Below, piece after piece: positions 1 through 5,875 of a DNA stretch of 8,773 bases. Both the position numbers and the translations under genes were made by a program. The stretch is from Nocardia sp. (GTDB lineage Bacteria > Actinomycetota > Actinomycetes > Mycobacteriales > Mycobacteriaceae), in contig JABFXT010000840.1 in the NCBI GenBank assembly GCA_013361595.1, forward strand, positions 1-8,773, in the 5' to 3' direction. The notes under the pieces are model-generated. The model was not told where the DNA came from and did no database searches. It saw only the letters and a program-made list of their open reading frames with translations. Numbering within the stretch: position 1 is the stretch's first letter; every line of letters starts with the position of its first letter.

Positions 1-8
1 GGGCCCCG

Positions 9-33
9 ACCTCGGACGCGGGCCGTCCGAGGT
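9..33. repeat. Perfect 9-bp hairpin near left edge
   Basis: The arms acctcggac (9-17) and gtccgaggt (25-33) are exact reverse complements around a 7-nt loop. The hairpin lies about 140 nt past the hrcA stop in the hrcA direction. There is no T-tract on either side, so it is not a classical intrinsic terminator, although actinobacterial terminators often lack one. It could also be a regulatory structure belonging to the next gene beyond the left edge. The structure is seen directly; the role is unknown. Confidence 0.4.
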
Positions 34-110
34 AGAGGCGCGGTGGATGTGCGTCTCCCGAGTGGGTCCGGCAAACGCTCAGCGTGGGGGATGGCCGGCG
101 GCAGATGGTG

Positions 111-131
111 GCGCGGTGTGGGTCACCGCGC
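111..131 (-). terminator. Candidate hrcA terminator hairpin
   Basis: The arms gcgcggtg (111-118) and caccgcgc (124-131) form a perfect 8-bp GC-rich stem with a 5-nt loop. It sits 40 nt beyond the hrcA stop codon, where a transcription end would be expected. No T-run follows on the minus strand, so termination is inferred from position and stem strength only. If hrcA is co-transcribed with a downstream dnaJ, as in many actinobacteria, it may instead attenuate or protect the transcript. Confidence 0.35.
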
Positions 132-170
132 GCCCGTGATCGATTCCCGCAAGTGGGAAGAGACACCAGG

Positions 171-1202
171 TCATCGTTCGGCGAGTACTTCGCCGATATA
201 CCGGGCGACCGCCGCTACCGAGGCGATGGTGCCGGGGTAGTCCATGCGGGTGGGGCCGAGCACCCCCATACCGCCGAGGACCGCGCCCGCGGAGCCGTAA
301 CCGGTGGTGACGACCGAGGTACCGCGCATTTCCTCGACCTGTGTCTCCTCGCCGATGCGCACCGTCACCATGCCGGGTTGCTGGGCGGCGGCGAGCAGTT
401 TGAGGACCACGACCTGCTCCTCCAGCGCTTCGAGCACATTGCGCAGGGAGCCGTGGATACCGAAATCCCCGGCATTGCGGGTCAGGTTGGCGGTACCGCC
501 CAGTACGAGGCGTTCCTCGGGATGTTCGACAAGTGTCTCGACCATGACCGTCGACACCTTGATCAGTACGTCGCGCAGTTTGGGTGGTGCCTGTTCGGGC
601 AGTTCGGCGACCGCGGCGGAGGCGGCGGCGAGACGTTTACCGTCCATGGCGGCACCGAGCATGCCGCGCAGGGCGGCCAGGTCCTCGTCGTCGACCACGG
701 TGCCGAGTTCGACGATCCGCTGATCGACGCGACCGGTATCGGTGATCACCACCAACAGCAGCCGGGCGGGGTTCAGTGCGACCACTTCCAGGTGGCGCAC
801 CGTGGACGCGGAGACCGTCGGGTACTGGACGACCGCGACCTGCCGGGTCAACTGCGCCAGCAGGCGTACCCCGCGGCGCAGCACATCGTCGAGATCGACC
901 CCCGACTCCAGGAACTGGATGATCGCCTTGCGTTCGGCCGCCGAGAGCGGCTTCACCTCGGCGATCCGGTCCACGAACTGGCGGTAGCCCTTGTCGGTGG
1001 GGATACGACCGGAACTGGTGTGGGGCTGGGTGATGTAACCCTCGGCCTCCAGGACGGCCATATCGTTGCGCACGGTCGCGCTGGAAACGCCCAGGTTGTG
1101 CCGTTCCACCAGGGTTTTCGAACCGATCGGCTCCTTGGTGGAGACATAGTCGGCGACGATCGCCCGCAGGACCTCGAAGCGCCGATCCTCGGTGCTCGAC
1201 AT
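171..1202 (-). CDS. hrcA: Heat-inducible transcription repressor HrcA
   Basis: HrcA binds CIRCE operators and represses groEL/dnaK-type chaperone genes; GroEL activity is known to modulate it. The 343-residue product has the usual family length. The N-terminal winged helix (about residues 5-73) carries the family signature around residues 40-73, with SSATVRNDM (40-48), the [14 protein letters not shown] stretch (61-74) and an EAEGYI turn between them. The remainder is the HrcA dimerisation and inserted domain. A longer GTG start at 1211 is possible, but the AGGAGG at 1211-1216 would then overlap that codon, whereas it lies 8 nt before the ATG at 1202, so 1202 is chosen. dnaJ usually follows hrcA in actinobacteria but is not visible in the 170 nt left of this gene. 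No CIRCE element lies upstream of the gene, so autoregulation through CIRCE is not supported here. Confidence 0.96.
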   Translation of the reverse strand: MSSTEDRRFEVLRAIVADYVSTKEPIGSKTLVERHNLGVSSATVRNDMAVLEAEGYITQPHTSSGRIPTDKGYRQFVDRIAEVKPLSAAERKAIIQFLESGVDLDDVLRRGVRLLAQLTRQVAVVQYPTVSASTVRHLEVVALNPARLLLVVITDTGRVDQRIVELGTVVDDEDLAALRGMLGAAMDGKRLAAASAAVAELPEQAPPKLRDVLIKVSTVMVETLVEHPEERLVLGGTANLTRNAGDFGIHGSLRNVLEALEEQVVVLKLLAAAQQPGMVTVRIGEETQVEEMRGTSVVTTGYGSAGAVLGGMGVLGPTRMDYPGTIASVAAVARYIGEVLAER

Positions 1203-1210
1203 CGACCCCA

Positions 1211-1216
1211 CCTCCT
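1211..1216 (-). promoter_or_regulatory. Shine-Dalgarno deciding the hrcA start
   Basis: The minus strand reads AGGAGG here, followed by 8 nt and then ATG (1202-1200). The alternative GTG at 1211-1209 overlaps the motif and cannot use it, so the shorter hrcA reading is preferred. Confidence 0.75.
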
Positions 1217-1296
1217 AGCCTTGCCGCGCGTCGATGTGGTCGTCCGGCGCACCGCGTCCTGTGAATCCGGCGCACGGACCACCGGGTTCGTCACCC

Positions 1297-1302
1297 AGTG
1301 TA
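1297..1302 (-). promoter_or_regulatory. Probable hrcA promoter -10 element
   Basis: The minus strand reads TACACT, a full match to the actinobacterial TANNNT -10 consensus. A start about 7 nt downstream would give a leader of roughly 85-90 nt before the hrcA ATG. No convincing -35 is visible at the right distance, which is common in these genomes. Inference from consensus only. Confidence 0.45.
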
Positions 1303-1347
1303 GTTGCGCCCGGCGGATTCACCCGGTGCCCGTCGTGGCGCGCATGT

Positions 1348-1353
1348 TAGCGT
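1348..1353 (+). promoter_or_regulatory. Probable promoter -10 for the ESX-like cassette
   Basis: TAGCGT, preceded by a T, fits the TANNNT consensus and sits about 40 nt upstream of the GTG start at 1395. With the opposing TACACT at 1297-1302 it makes this intergenic region a divergent promoter pair. No clear -35 is seen. Confidence 0.45.
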
Positions 1354-1394
1354 CGGATCCGCACGATCAAGATACACAGAGGGGGGAATTCCGC

Positions 1395-2036
1395 GTGATC
1401 GATGATCCATCCCGGGGTGGCGCCGACCTGGCCCGGTGGGCCGAGGAGATGCAGCGCAAGTCGCAGCGCTACCAGGTGGTGCAGACCCGGATGGCGCAAT
1501 TGGCGGTGACGATCACCTCCAGCGACAAGAGTGTTGTCGTGGTCGTCGACGCGAACGGCGCACCGACGGATATCCGCTTCACCGACGGTATCCGCCGCAA
1601 AAGCCCGGCAGCGTTGTCGGCCGAGGTGATGGAGTGTCTGCGCCGGGCCCGCGAAACGCTGGTCGGCGAGGTCACCGCGACCATTCGCGAGGTAGTGGGC
1701 GACGACTCGATCGGCGCGAACATCATCCAACAGTACGAGGACCGGTACGCCGCCCCGGAAACCGCCGCGTCCGCTCCCCCGGCCGCGCCCGCGGCGCCGG
1801 ATCCCATCTGGTCACAGCAGCCGCCGCCGCATCCCGTCCCGCCCGGATCACCGGCCGCGCCACAGCCACCGCGGGCATCACCGTCACCGGCCCAGGCCCC
1901 CCGGCCCCCGGTGCCGGAAGCCGCATCCCCGCGGCCCCCGGCACCACCGGAACAACTACCGGTCGCTTCGTCGCTGATCCCCGATGTCGAAGACGAGGAA
2001 GGCGAATACTATCGCCGCGCCTCGTGGCTGGTGTGA
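1395..2036 (+). CDS. YbaB/EbfC-like (EspL-like) protein with proline-rich arm
   Basis: 213 residues. Residues about 8-115 look like the YbaB/EbfC fold: a charged N-terminal helix (WAEEMQRKSQRYQ), a beta-sheet with VVVVVDANG followed by IRFTDG, and long C-terminal helices. Members of this family bind DNA as dimers, but actinobacterial copies next to type VII secretion substrates, such as EspL of the mycobacterial ESX-1 locus, are thought to act as substrate partners or chaperones. Residues about 126-192 are a low-complexity Pro/Ala arm. The last 20 residues switch to an acidic, aromatic tail (DVEDEEGEYYRRASWLV), a likely docking peptide. The GTG start is chosen because a GAGGGGGG purine tract (1379-1386) lies 8 nt upstream; the reading frame stays open far upstream, but only antisense to hrcA. 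The EspC-like gene begins 7 nt after the stop, so the two are probably one operon. The fold is fairly sure; the role is inferred from context. Confidence 0.85.
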   Translation: MIDDPSRGGADLARWAEEMQRKSQRYQVVQTRMAQLAVTITSSDKSVVVVVDANGAPTDIRFTDGIRRKSPAALSAEVMECLRRARETLVGEVTATIREVVGDDSIGANIIQQYEDRYAAPETAASAPPAAPAAPDPIWSQQPPPHPVPPGSPAAPQPPRASPSPAQAPRPPVPEAASPRPPAPPEQLPVASSLIPDVEDEEGEYYRRASWLV

Positions 2037-2043
2037 GGCGGCG

Positions 2044-2388
2044 ATGTCGAATCCGATTCCCGTACAGGTGGATCCCGAAGCCCTGCGCAAGCACGCCACC
2101 TCGATCGGTCAGCTCGCCGCGCGCCTCGGTACCGCGCTGGAAGCGGCGAATTACATCAGCGCGGCCGACGACGGCTTCGGGGTGATCCCCAAGCCCATCG
2201 TCGACTGGCTGCTCAGCGATAACCACACCGCCACCGTGCAGGCGATCAGCGATCTCACCGGCCAAGTGAACGCTGTACCCGAGAAGCTCACCGCCGACGC
2301 GGATTCGTTCGAGGGCGCCGACGGCGCGATCTCGAAGGCGCTGGAGGGGCTGCAGGCGACCGTCGACGGCGCCACCGGGGGGCTGTGA
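2044..2388 (+). CDS. EspC-like type VII secretion target (DUF2580-like)
   Basis: 114 residues, all predicted helical with one central turn, close in size to EspC of the ESX-1 system (about 100 residues). The N-terminal pattern VDPEALRKHATSIGQLAARL and the central FGVIPKPIVDWL are typical of the ESX-1 secretion-associated EspC/DUF2580 family. A second helical half follows (residues about 65-112). No W-x-G is present, and I find no canonical YxxxD/E export signal, so export, if it happens, probably needs a partner. The ATG at 2044 has GAGG 5 nt upstream inside the preceding stop region, making an earlier in-frame ATG at 1984 (within the upstream gene) unlikely. Its stop overlaps the start of the next gene by one base (TGATG), which suggests translational coupling and a fixed ratio of the two products. 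Confidence 0.85.
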   Translation: MSNPIPVQVDPEALRKHATSIGQLAARLGTALEAANYISAADDGFGVIPKPIVDWLLSDNHTATVQAISDLTGQVNAVPEKLTADADSFEGADGAISKALEGLQATVDGATGGL

Positions 2389-3278
2389 TGGCAAATCAAG
2401 TGGGCGATTGGCTCAACGAGTCGCTGCCGGGGTTCGGCGACGAAGCCGCCCCCGAGGGCAATCCGTTGATCGCCGAGGGCACGAACTTCCGCGAGCAGTA
2501 CTTCCAGGAGACGCTGTTCACCTTCTCCAATATCGGCCTCGACGGCGAAGACGGGCCGTGGGGGGCATTGGAGGGCACCGTCGCGTTCGACGCGTGGAAG
2601 GTCGTATCCGACTTACGGAAAGAGGACTATCTCACCGCCGCTTTCGGTGCGGTCGATGTCGGGCTCACAGCGTGGGGCGCATGGACCGACCCGTTCGGAT
2701 TCGCCGGCGGCCAGATCGCGGGATGGATGCTGGAGCATTGCGAGTACCTGCGGCGCAGTTTCGACGCGCTGGCCGGCAACCCGGATATGGTCGAGGCGTA
2801 CGCGGCGACGTGGACCGAGATCGCGGGAGAGCTGACAGCAATCGGCGCGGACTGGAAGAAAGCCGTGGACCAGGACATCGCCGCGTGGTCCGGTGAAACC
2901 GCCACCGCCTACCGCAATTACGCCGCGACCGCCGTCGACCGGATCGAAGCGGCCGGTGCGGCGGCCGCCGGACTCGCCACCATGATGGAGAAAGCCCAGA
3001 AAATCGTCGACGCGGTACGCACCATGGTGCAGGACATCCTGGTGGCGTTGGTCGGCGCGCTGATCGGCTGGACCATCGAACTGGCTCTGTCGCTGGGTAC
3101 TTCGGCGCCGATCGTGGCATTCGCGGCGGCCAACCGGATCACTGTGGAATCGGTCCGGGTCTCGGTACTGCTCACCAAACTCGGATTGGCGCTCAAGGAT
3201 ATGACTCCGATCCGGCATGCCCTGGCCGCGATCCTCGACGAGATCACCGGTTCCGAAGAAGCCCCCGCACCCGCCTGA
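2388..3278 (+). CDS. WXG100-like delivery-module protein with membrane segment, no toxin domain
   Basis: 296 residues. Residues about 82-118 are a Gly/Ala-rich hydrophobic stretch. Residues about 120-205 form a helical WXG100-like domain with a W-S-G turn at 167-169 followed by ETATAYRNYA, the classic W-x-G then A-x-x-Y arrangement. Residues about 216-245 (from DILVALVGALIGW to VAFAAAN) are strongly hydrophobic and could span a membrane. The layout is that of the N-terminal trafficking part of large actinobacterial polymorphic toxins exported by type VII systems, but the protein ends soon after the hydrophobic part with a short acidic/Pro-Ala tail and no recognisable effector domain. The ATG at 2388 is chosen, overlapping the previous stop by one base; the adjacent GTG at 2385 is an alternative. 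A GGGGGG tract lies just upstream. I cannot name a specific function. Confidence 0.8.
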   Translation: MANQVGDWLNESLPGFGDEAAPEGNPLIAEGTNFREQYFQETLFTFSNIGLDGEDGPWGALEGTVAFDAWKVVSDLRKEDYLTAAFGAVDVGLTAWGAWTDPFGFAGGQIAGWMLEHCEYLRRSFDALAGNPDMVEAYAATWTEIAGELTAIGADWKKAVDQDIAAWSGETATAYRNYAATAVDRIEAAGAAAAGLATMMEKAQKIVDAVRTMVQDILVALVGALIGWTIELALSLGTSAPIVAFAAANRITVESVRVSVLLTKLGLALKDMTPIRHALAAILDEITGSEEAPAPA

Positions 3279-3372
3279 CAACGACGGTCCACACCGCACG
3301 CCGGCCGGCCCGGGAGATCGGCCGACGCCCCGGTAGGCCATCCCTTCCCCGCTGAGCGAACGCAGGATCACC

Positions 3373-3987
3373 ATGCAACCACATCCGCAACAAGTGCCGC
3401 GGGCTGTCCCGCAGCCTCCCCCTGCCCGCCCGGTGACTCCCGGGCAGCCCTATCGCGGCACGATGCTCCCGCCCGATTTCATCCTGCCCTACGATGCGAC
3501 TCCGGATTCGCCCGTGCCGCTGTACACCCCCGTACCCGGGCCTACCGGGATAGCTGTGGAAGCGCGGTATTTCCCCTGGACGGTGCCGCCGCATTGCTAC
3601 CGATGGCTGGCCGGACCACGCATTGTGGTGAACGGCCACCGGATCGCGGATACCGCATGGGGGACGACGCATATCCCCGTTCCCCCGGGCGTCCACCATG
3701 TGCGGGTGGGAACCGTCGCGCACTGGATCGTCGGGTTCAAAATCCTGCTGGCCACCGTCCCCGCCGGCAAGTTCGGCTTCGCGGACGCGATGATTCCGGT
3801 GGTGTCCGGGCATTGCACGACCGTCCACTATCAGTCGCCGCTGAACAATGTGCCCGCGGGCGCGCTGGGCCCCGAACCGCGGGAAACGTTCCCGGGTTGG
3901 CGCTACTACCGCGTGGTGGCGGCGGTGGTCGGTGCGCTGACGTTGCTCATCGGTGGGTTGTGCTTGTACTACACACTTTTCGAATGA
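3373..3987 (+). CDS. Proline-rich, membrane-anchored protein of unknown function
   Basis: 204 residues, not assigned to a named family. Residues about 1-58 are Pro-rich and probably disordered. Residues about 60-116 look like a small beta-sandwich, with IVVNGHRI, a WGTTHIPVPPG turn and HHVRV strands, similar in style to PEGA-like surface domains; this resemblance is weak. A short hydrophobic stretch lies at 118-129. Residues about 181-202 (VVAAVVGALTLLIGGLCLYY) form a clear C-terminal transmembrane helix with almost no residues after it, so most of the protein would lie on one side of the membrane as in tail-anchored proteins. The ATG has a modest AGGA (3364-3367) 5 nt upstream. It lies 94 nt after the W-S-G protein on the same strand, so it is possibly the last gene of that cassette, but it could be independent. 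It converges on hemW with an 18-nt gap. Confidence 0.75.
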   Translation: MQPHPQQVPRAVPQPPPARPVTPGQPYRGTMLPPDFILPYDATPDSPVPLYTPVPGPTGIAVEARYFPWTVPPHCYRWLAGPRIVVNGHRIADTAWGTTHIPVPPGVHHVRVGTVAHWIVGFKILLATVPAGKFGFADAMIPVVSGHCTTVHYQSPLNNVPAGALGPEPRETFPGWRYYRVVAAVVGALTLLIGGLCLYYTLFE

Positions 3988-4002
3988 CCGGCGCAGCGCC
4001 GG
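3988..4002. terminator. Bidirectional terminator-like hairpin between convergent genes
   Basis: ccggcgc (3988-3994) and gcgccgg (3996-4002) are exact reverse complements around one base, giving a 6-bp stem with a 3-nt loop when folded. It nearly fills the 18-nt gap between the stop of the membrane protein and the stop of hemW, so it can serve both strands. No T-tract is present. The role is inferred from position. Confidence 0.5.
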
Positions 4003-4005
4003 CGA

Positions 4006-5214
4006 TCAGCCGACCAGATCCCGGACAACCCCGTCGGCCAGCAACCGCCCGCGTTCGGTGAGGACCAGCCGATCATCGTCGATCCTGACCAGACCGTCCG
4101 CGGCGATACGGCGCGCGGCGGCGTTACCCGCCGTATCCAGATCGGCGAGCGGCAGACCGGTGCGCAGCCGCAGGGCGAGCATGACGCGCTCGAGGTAGCG
4201 GTCGGCGTCGGTCAGGTCTTCCCAATCCGCCGCGGGTAGGCCGCCACCGGCGACGCGGTCGGCATAGCGCGCGGGATGTTTCACGTTCCACCAGCGCACA
4301 CCACCGAGATGACTGTGCGCACCCGGGCCGGCGCCGAGCCAGTCGCCACCGTCCCAGTAGCCGAGGTTGTGCCGGCATCGTGCGGCGTCACCGGCCGCCC
4401 AGTTGGACACTTCGTACCAGCTGAGCCCGGCAGCTTCGAGCCGTGCGTCGATCCGCTCGTACCGGGCGGCGAGGACGTCGTCGTCGGGGGCGGGGAGTTC
4501 GCCGCGGCGCACGCGGCGGGCCAGCGCGGTGCCGTCCTCGACGATGAGCGAATAGGCCGAGACATGGTCGACCCCGGCCTCGAGTACCGCATCCAGACTC
4601 GCGTCCAGATCGCTGTCGCGTTCACCCGGGGTTCCGTAGATCAGATCCAGGTTCACGTGGTCGAATCCGGCCGCCCGGGCCTCCCGGGCGGCGGCGACCG
4701 CGCGGCCCGGCGTATGGGTGCGGTCCAGGACGGCCAGCACGTGCGGGGCGGCCGATTGCATTCCGAGCGAGATACGGGTGAACCCCGCCGCGCGGATCCG
4801 TTCGAAGAACTGTGGCGAGGTCGACTCCGGATTCGATTCCGTGGTGACCTCGGCGTCCGGCGCGAGGTCGAACTCCGCGCGAATCGCGTCCAGCACGCCC
4901 GCGAGACCGTCGCCGCCGAGCAGTGAGGGGGTGCCGCCACCCACGAAGACCGTCGTCACCGGCGGTGTCGCGGAGGGCAGGGCCGCGAACTCCCGGGCCG
5001 CGGTCGCCAGCTCCACGCGCAGCGCCGCCGCCCACGATTGCGTCGAGGCCGAACTGCCGAGTTCACCGGCGGTGTAGGTGTTGAAGTCGCAGTATCCGCA
5101 GCGGGTCGCGCAGAACGGTACATGGACGTAGATGCCGAAGGGCCCGCCGCCGAAATCGCGCAGCACCGGAGCGGAGGCGTCGGTGTGCGGTGCGGTGGTG
5201 GCGGCGGGACTCAC
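4006..5214 (-). CDS. hemW: Radical SAM heme chaperone HemW
   Basis: 402 residues, normal length for the family once annotated as oxygen-independent coproporphyrinogen oxidase (HemN-like) and now recognised as the heme chaperone HemW. The radical SAM [4Fe-4S] motif is CATRCGYC (Cys35, 39, 42), in the HemW-type CX3CX2C spacing followed by D-F. FVGGGTPS (residues 90-97) is the SAM-binding glycine motif, TESNPES (125-131) follows, and the HNLGYW motif (282-287) marks the HemW C-terminal half linked with heme binding. No extra upstream cysteine of true HemN is seen. The start is GTG; the GGAGGG tract directly abuts it with no usable spacing, and the only other nearby in-frame start (GTG, residue 17) lacks a ribosome site, so the exact start is uncertain. 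It lies 24 nt after the SnoaL-like gene and is probably co-transcribed with it. Confidence 0.95.
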   Translation of the reverse strand: MSPAATTAPHTDASAPVLRDFGGGPFGIYVHVPFCATRCGYCDFNTYTAGELGSSASTQSWAAALRVELATAAREFAALPSATPPVTTVFVGGGTPSLLGGDGLAGVLDAIRAEFDLAPDAEVTTESNPESTSPQFFERIRAAGFTRISLGMQSAAPHVLAVLDRTHTPGRAVAAAREARAAGFDHVNLDLIYGTPGERDSDLDASLDAVLEAGVDHVSAYSLIVEDGTALARRVRRGELPAPDDDVLAARYERIDARLEAAGLSWYEVSNWAAGDAARCRHNLGYWDGGDWLGAGPGAHSHLGGVRWWNVKHPARYADRVAGGGLPAADWEDLTDADRYLERVMLALRLRTGLPLADLDTAGNAAARRIAADGLVRIDDDRLVLTERGRLLADGVVRDLVG

Positions 5215-5238
5215 CCCTCCAGTGTGACCGTGGGCGGA

Positions 5239-5667
5239 TCAGCCCTCGACGATCGGGGTGTTCTGGTTCGCGGTGAGCACCCAGCGACCGTCCTCCTCGG
5301 TCATCACATACATCGGCGTGCCCTCGCCGGTGAGCGCACCCGTGGTGTCGAAGTAGCGCTGCCGCACCTTCACCGCGGCCACATCGGGTCGCAGGAACAG
5401 AATGTGTTCGACCTCATAGGTCGCGTGTCCGTGGGCGGTCGCCCCGGGCAGCACCTGTGCGGTGAACTCGGCGATGGCACTCCGGCCGTACAGCCGCTTT
5501 CCGTGGCCGGTGGTCCAGACGGCATCATCGCGGAAGAGGGCGGTGAACGCGTCGACGTCCTCGTCGGCCTGGGCGCGGGCTACTGCGGCGACCACGGCGT
5601 GGACGGCGGCGATGGCGGAATCGGTGTCGGCCGGGCGGTGACCGGATTGCGTGGTTTCGATTGTCAT
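5239..5667 (-). CDS. SnoaL-like (SgcJ/EcaC-type) NTF2-fold protein
   Basis: 142 residues with the pattern of the SgcJ/EcaC subgroup of the SnoaL/NTF2-like superfamily: an N-terminal helix, DAFTALFRDDAVW (the typical strand after the ADxxxxLF-type helix), RLYGRSAIAEF, YEVEHILFLRPDVAAVKVRQRY, and the closing DGRWVLTANQNT. The fold is a cone-shaped alpha+beta barrel that binds small hydrophobic ligands; substrates cannot be predicted. The ATG at 5667 begins the conserved protein. A GTG at 5718 would add 17 residues rich in unlikely sequence. No Shine-Dalgarno precedes the ATG, but a -10-like hexamer sits exactly 7 nt upstream, so the mRNA is probably leaderless. hemW follows after 24 nt; a functional link with heme is only suggested by the neighbourhood. 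Confidence 0.85.
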   Translation of the reverse strand: MTIETTQSGHRPADTDSAIAAVHAVVAAVARAQADEDVDAFTALFRDDAVWTTGHGKRLYGRSAIAEFTAQVLPGATAHGHATYEVEHILFLRPDVAAVKVRQRYFDTTGALTGEGTPMYVMTEEDGRWVLTANQNTPIVEG

Positions 5668-5674
5668 GGGGCAG

Positions 5675-5705
5675 AGCTTGCAACCTCGACCGAACTTCAG
5701 GTCAA
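5675..5705 (-). promoter_or_regulatory. Predicted leaderless promoter of the SnoaL-like/hemW unit
   Basis: On the minus strand a -35-like TTGACC (5700-5705) is followed by a 19-nt spacer and CAAGCT (5675-5680), then 7 nt to the A of the ATG at 5667. The distance fits transcription starting on the start codon, which explains the lack of a ribosome binding site. The -10 matches TANNNT at the A and final T only. The 19-nt spacer is longer than the usual 17, a feature of promoters activated by MerR-family regulators. Confidence 0.45.
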
Positions 5706-5715
5706 CTCCGGAGTT
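5704..5715. promoter_or_regulatory. 12-bp perfect palindrome, candidate operator
   Basis: aactccggagtt is a perfect palindrome overlapping the proposed -35 of the SnoaL-like gene. The CTCCGGAG core resembles dyads seen in MerR-type operators. No regulator gene lies next to it. The sequence is directly seen; the function is inferred. Confidence 0.4.
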
Positions 5716-5766
5716 CACCGTCGGCGCCGCCGTTCGCGCGTCCGGATACCCCCGCCGGTGGAAATA

Positions 5767-5778
5767 TGACGGCCGTCA
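5767..5778. promoter_or_regulatory. 12-bp perfect palindrome between divergent promoters
   Basis: tgacggccgtca reads the same on both strands. It lies about 100 bp upstream of both the predicted SnoaL-like start and the predicted leader-peptide start, set in locally AT-richer DNA (aaatatgac...cacaaatag). A dimeric transcription factor site is the simplest reading; no regulator can be named. Confidence 0.35.
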
Positions 5779-5802
5779 CAAATAGACCCGGTGAACCAGG
5801 GA

Positions 5803-5826
5803 ATTTCCCGCTTGTTCGCGGGAAAT
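5803..5826. promoter_or_regulatory. 9-bp inverted repeat upstream of the sulfur operon promoter
   Basis: atttcccgc (5803-5811) and gcgggaaat (5818-5826) are exact reverse complements with a 6-nt centre. Relative to the predicted transcription start at 5876 it spans about -73 to -50, where an activator would bind. As DNA it fits an operator; as RNA it would be a hairpin but it lies outside the predicted transcript. It could be the site of a sulfur regulator of the operon, which is not identified here. Confidence 0.4.
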
Positions 5827-5862
5827 ACTGGTAGGGCGGTCGGAACGCGAGCCTCGGCATGG

Positions 5863-5868
5863 CACAAT
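5863..5868 (+). promoter_or_regulatory. Predicted -10 element of the sulfur operon, leaderless start
   Basis: CACAAT lies exactly 7 nt upstream of the ATG at 5876, so RNA should start at the A of this ATG. It matches TANNNT at the A and last T. The TCGGAA at 5840-5845, 17 nt further up, is at most a weak -35. The coincidence of spacing with a start codon that has no Shine-Dalgarno supports a leaderless mRNA. Confidence 0.5.
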
Positions 5869-5875
5869 AGGTCGC

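Noticed and set aside
79..174. 31-codon minus-strand ORF whose ATG overlaps the hrcA stop
   Set aside because: No resemblance to DnaJ (which begins with an R-D-Y-Y-x-x-L-G-V pattern) or any family; it runs across the 111-131 hairpin. Overlap with a stop codon is easily met by chance.
1203..1394. Possible CIRCE operator upstream of hrcA
   Set aside because: No TTAGCACTC-N9-GAGTGCTAA or close variant found; ttagcg at 1347-1352 is better read as part of a -10 element.
84..2036. 650-residue plus-strand open frame running through hrcA into the EbfC-like gene
   Set aside because: Its first two thirds are antisense to the well-conserved hrcA, and the composition is typical of a GC-rich shadow frame. 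Only the part from GTG 1395 is real.
2044..3278. Canonical YxxxD/E type VII export signal in the EspC-like or W-S-G protein
   Set aside because: Checked each tyrosine; none has D or E four positions on in the right context.
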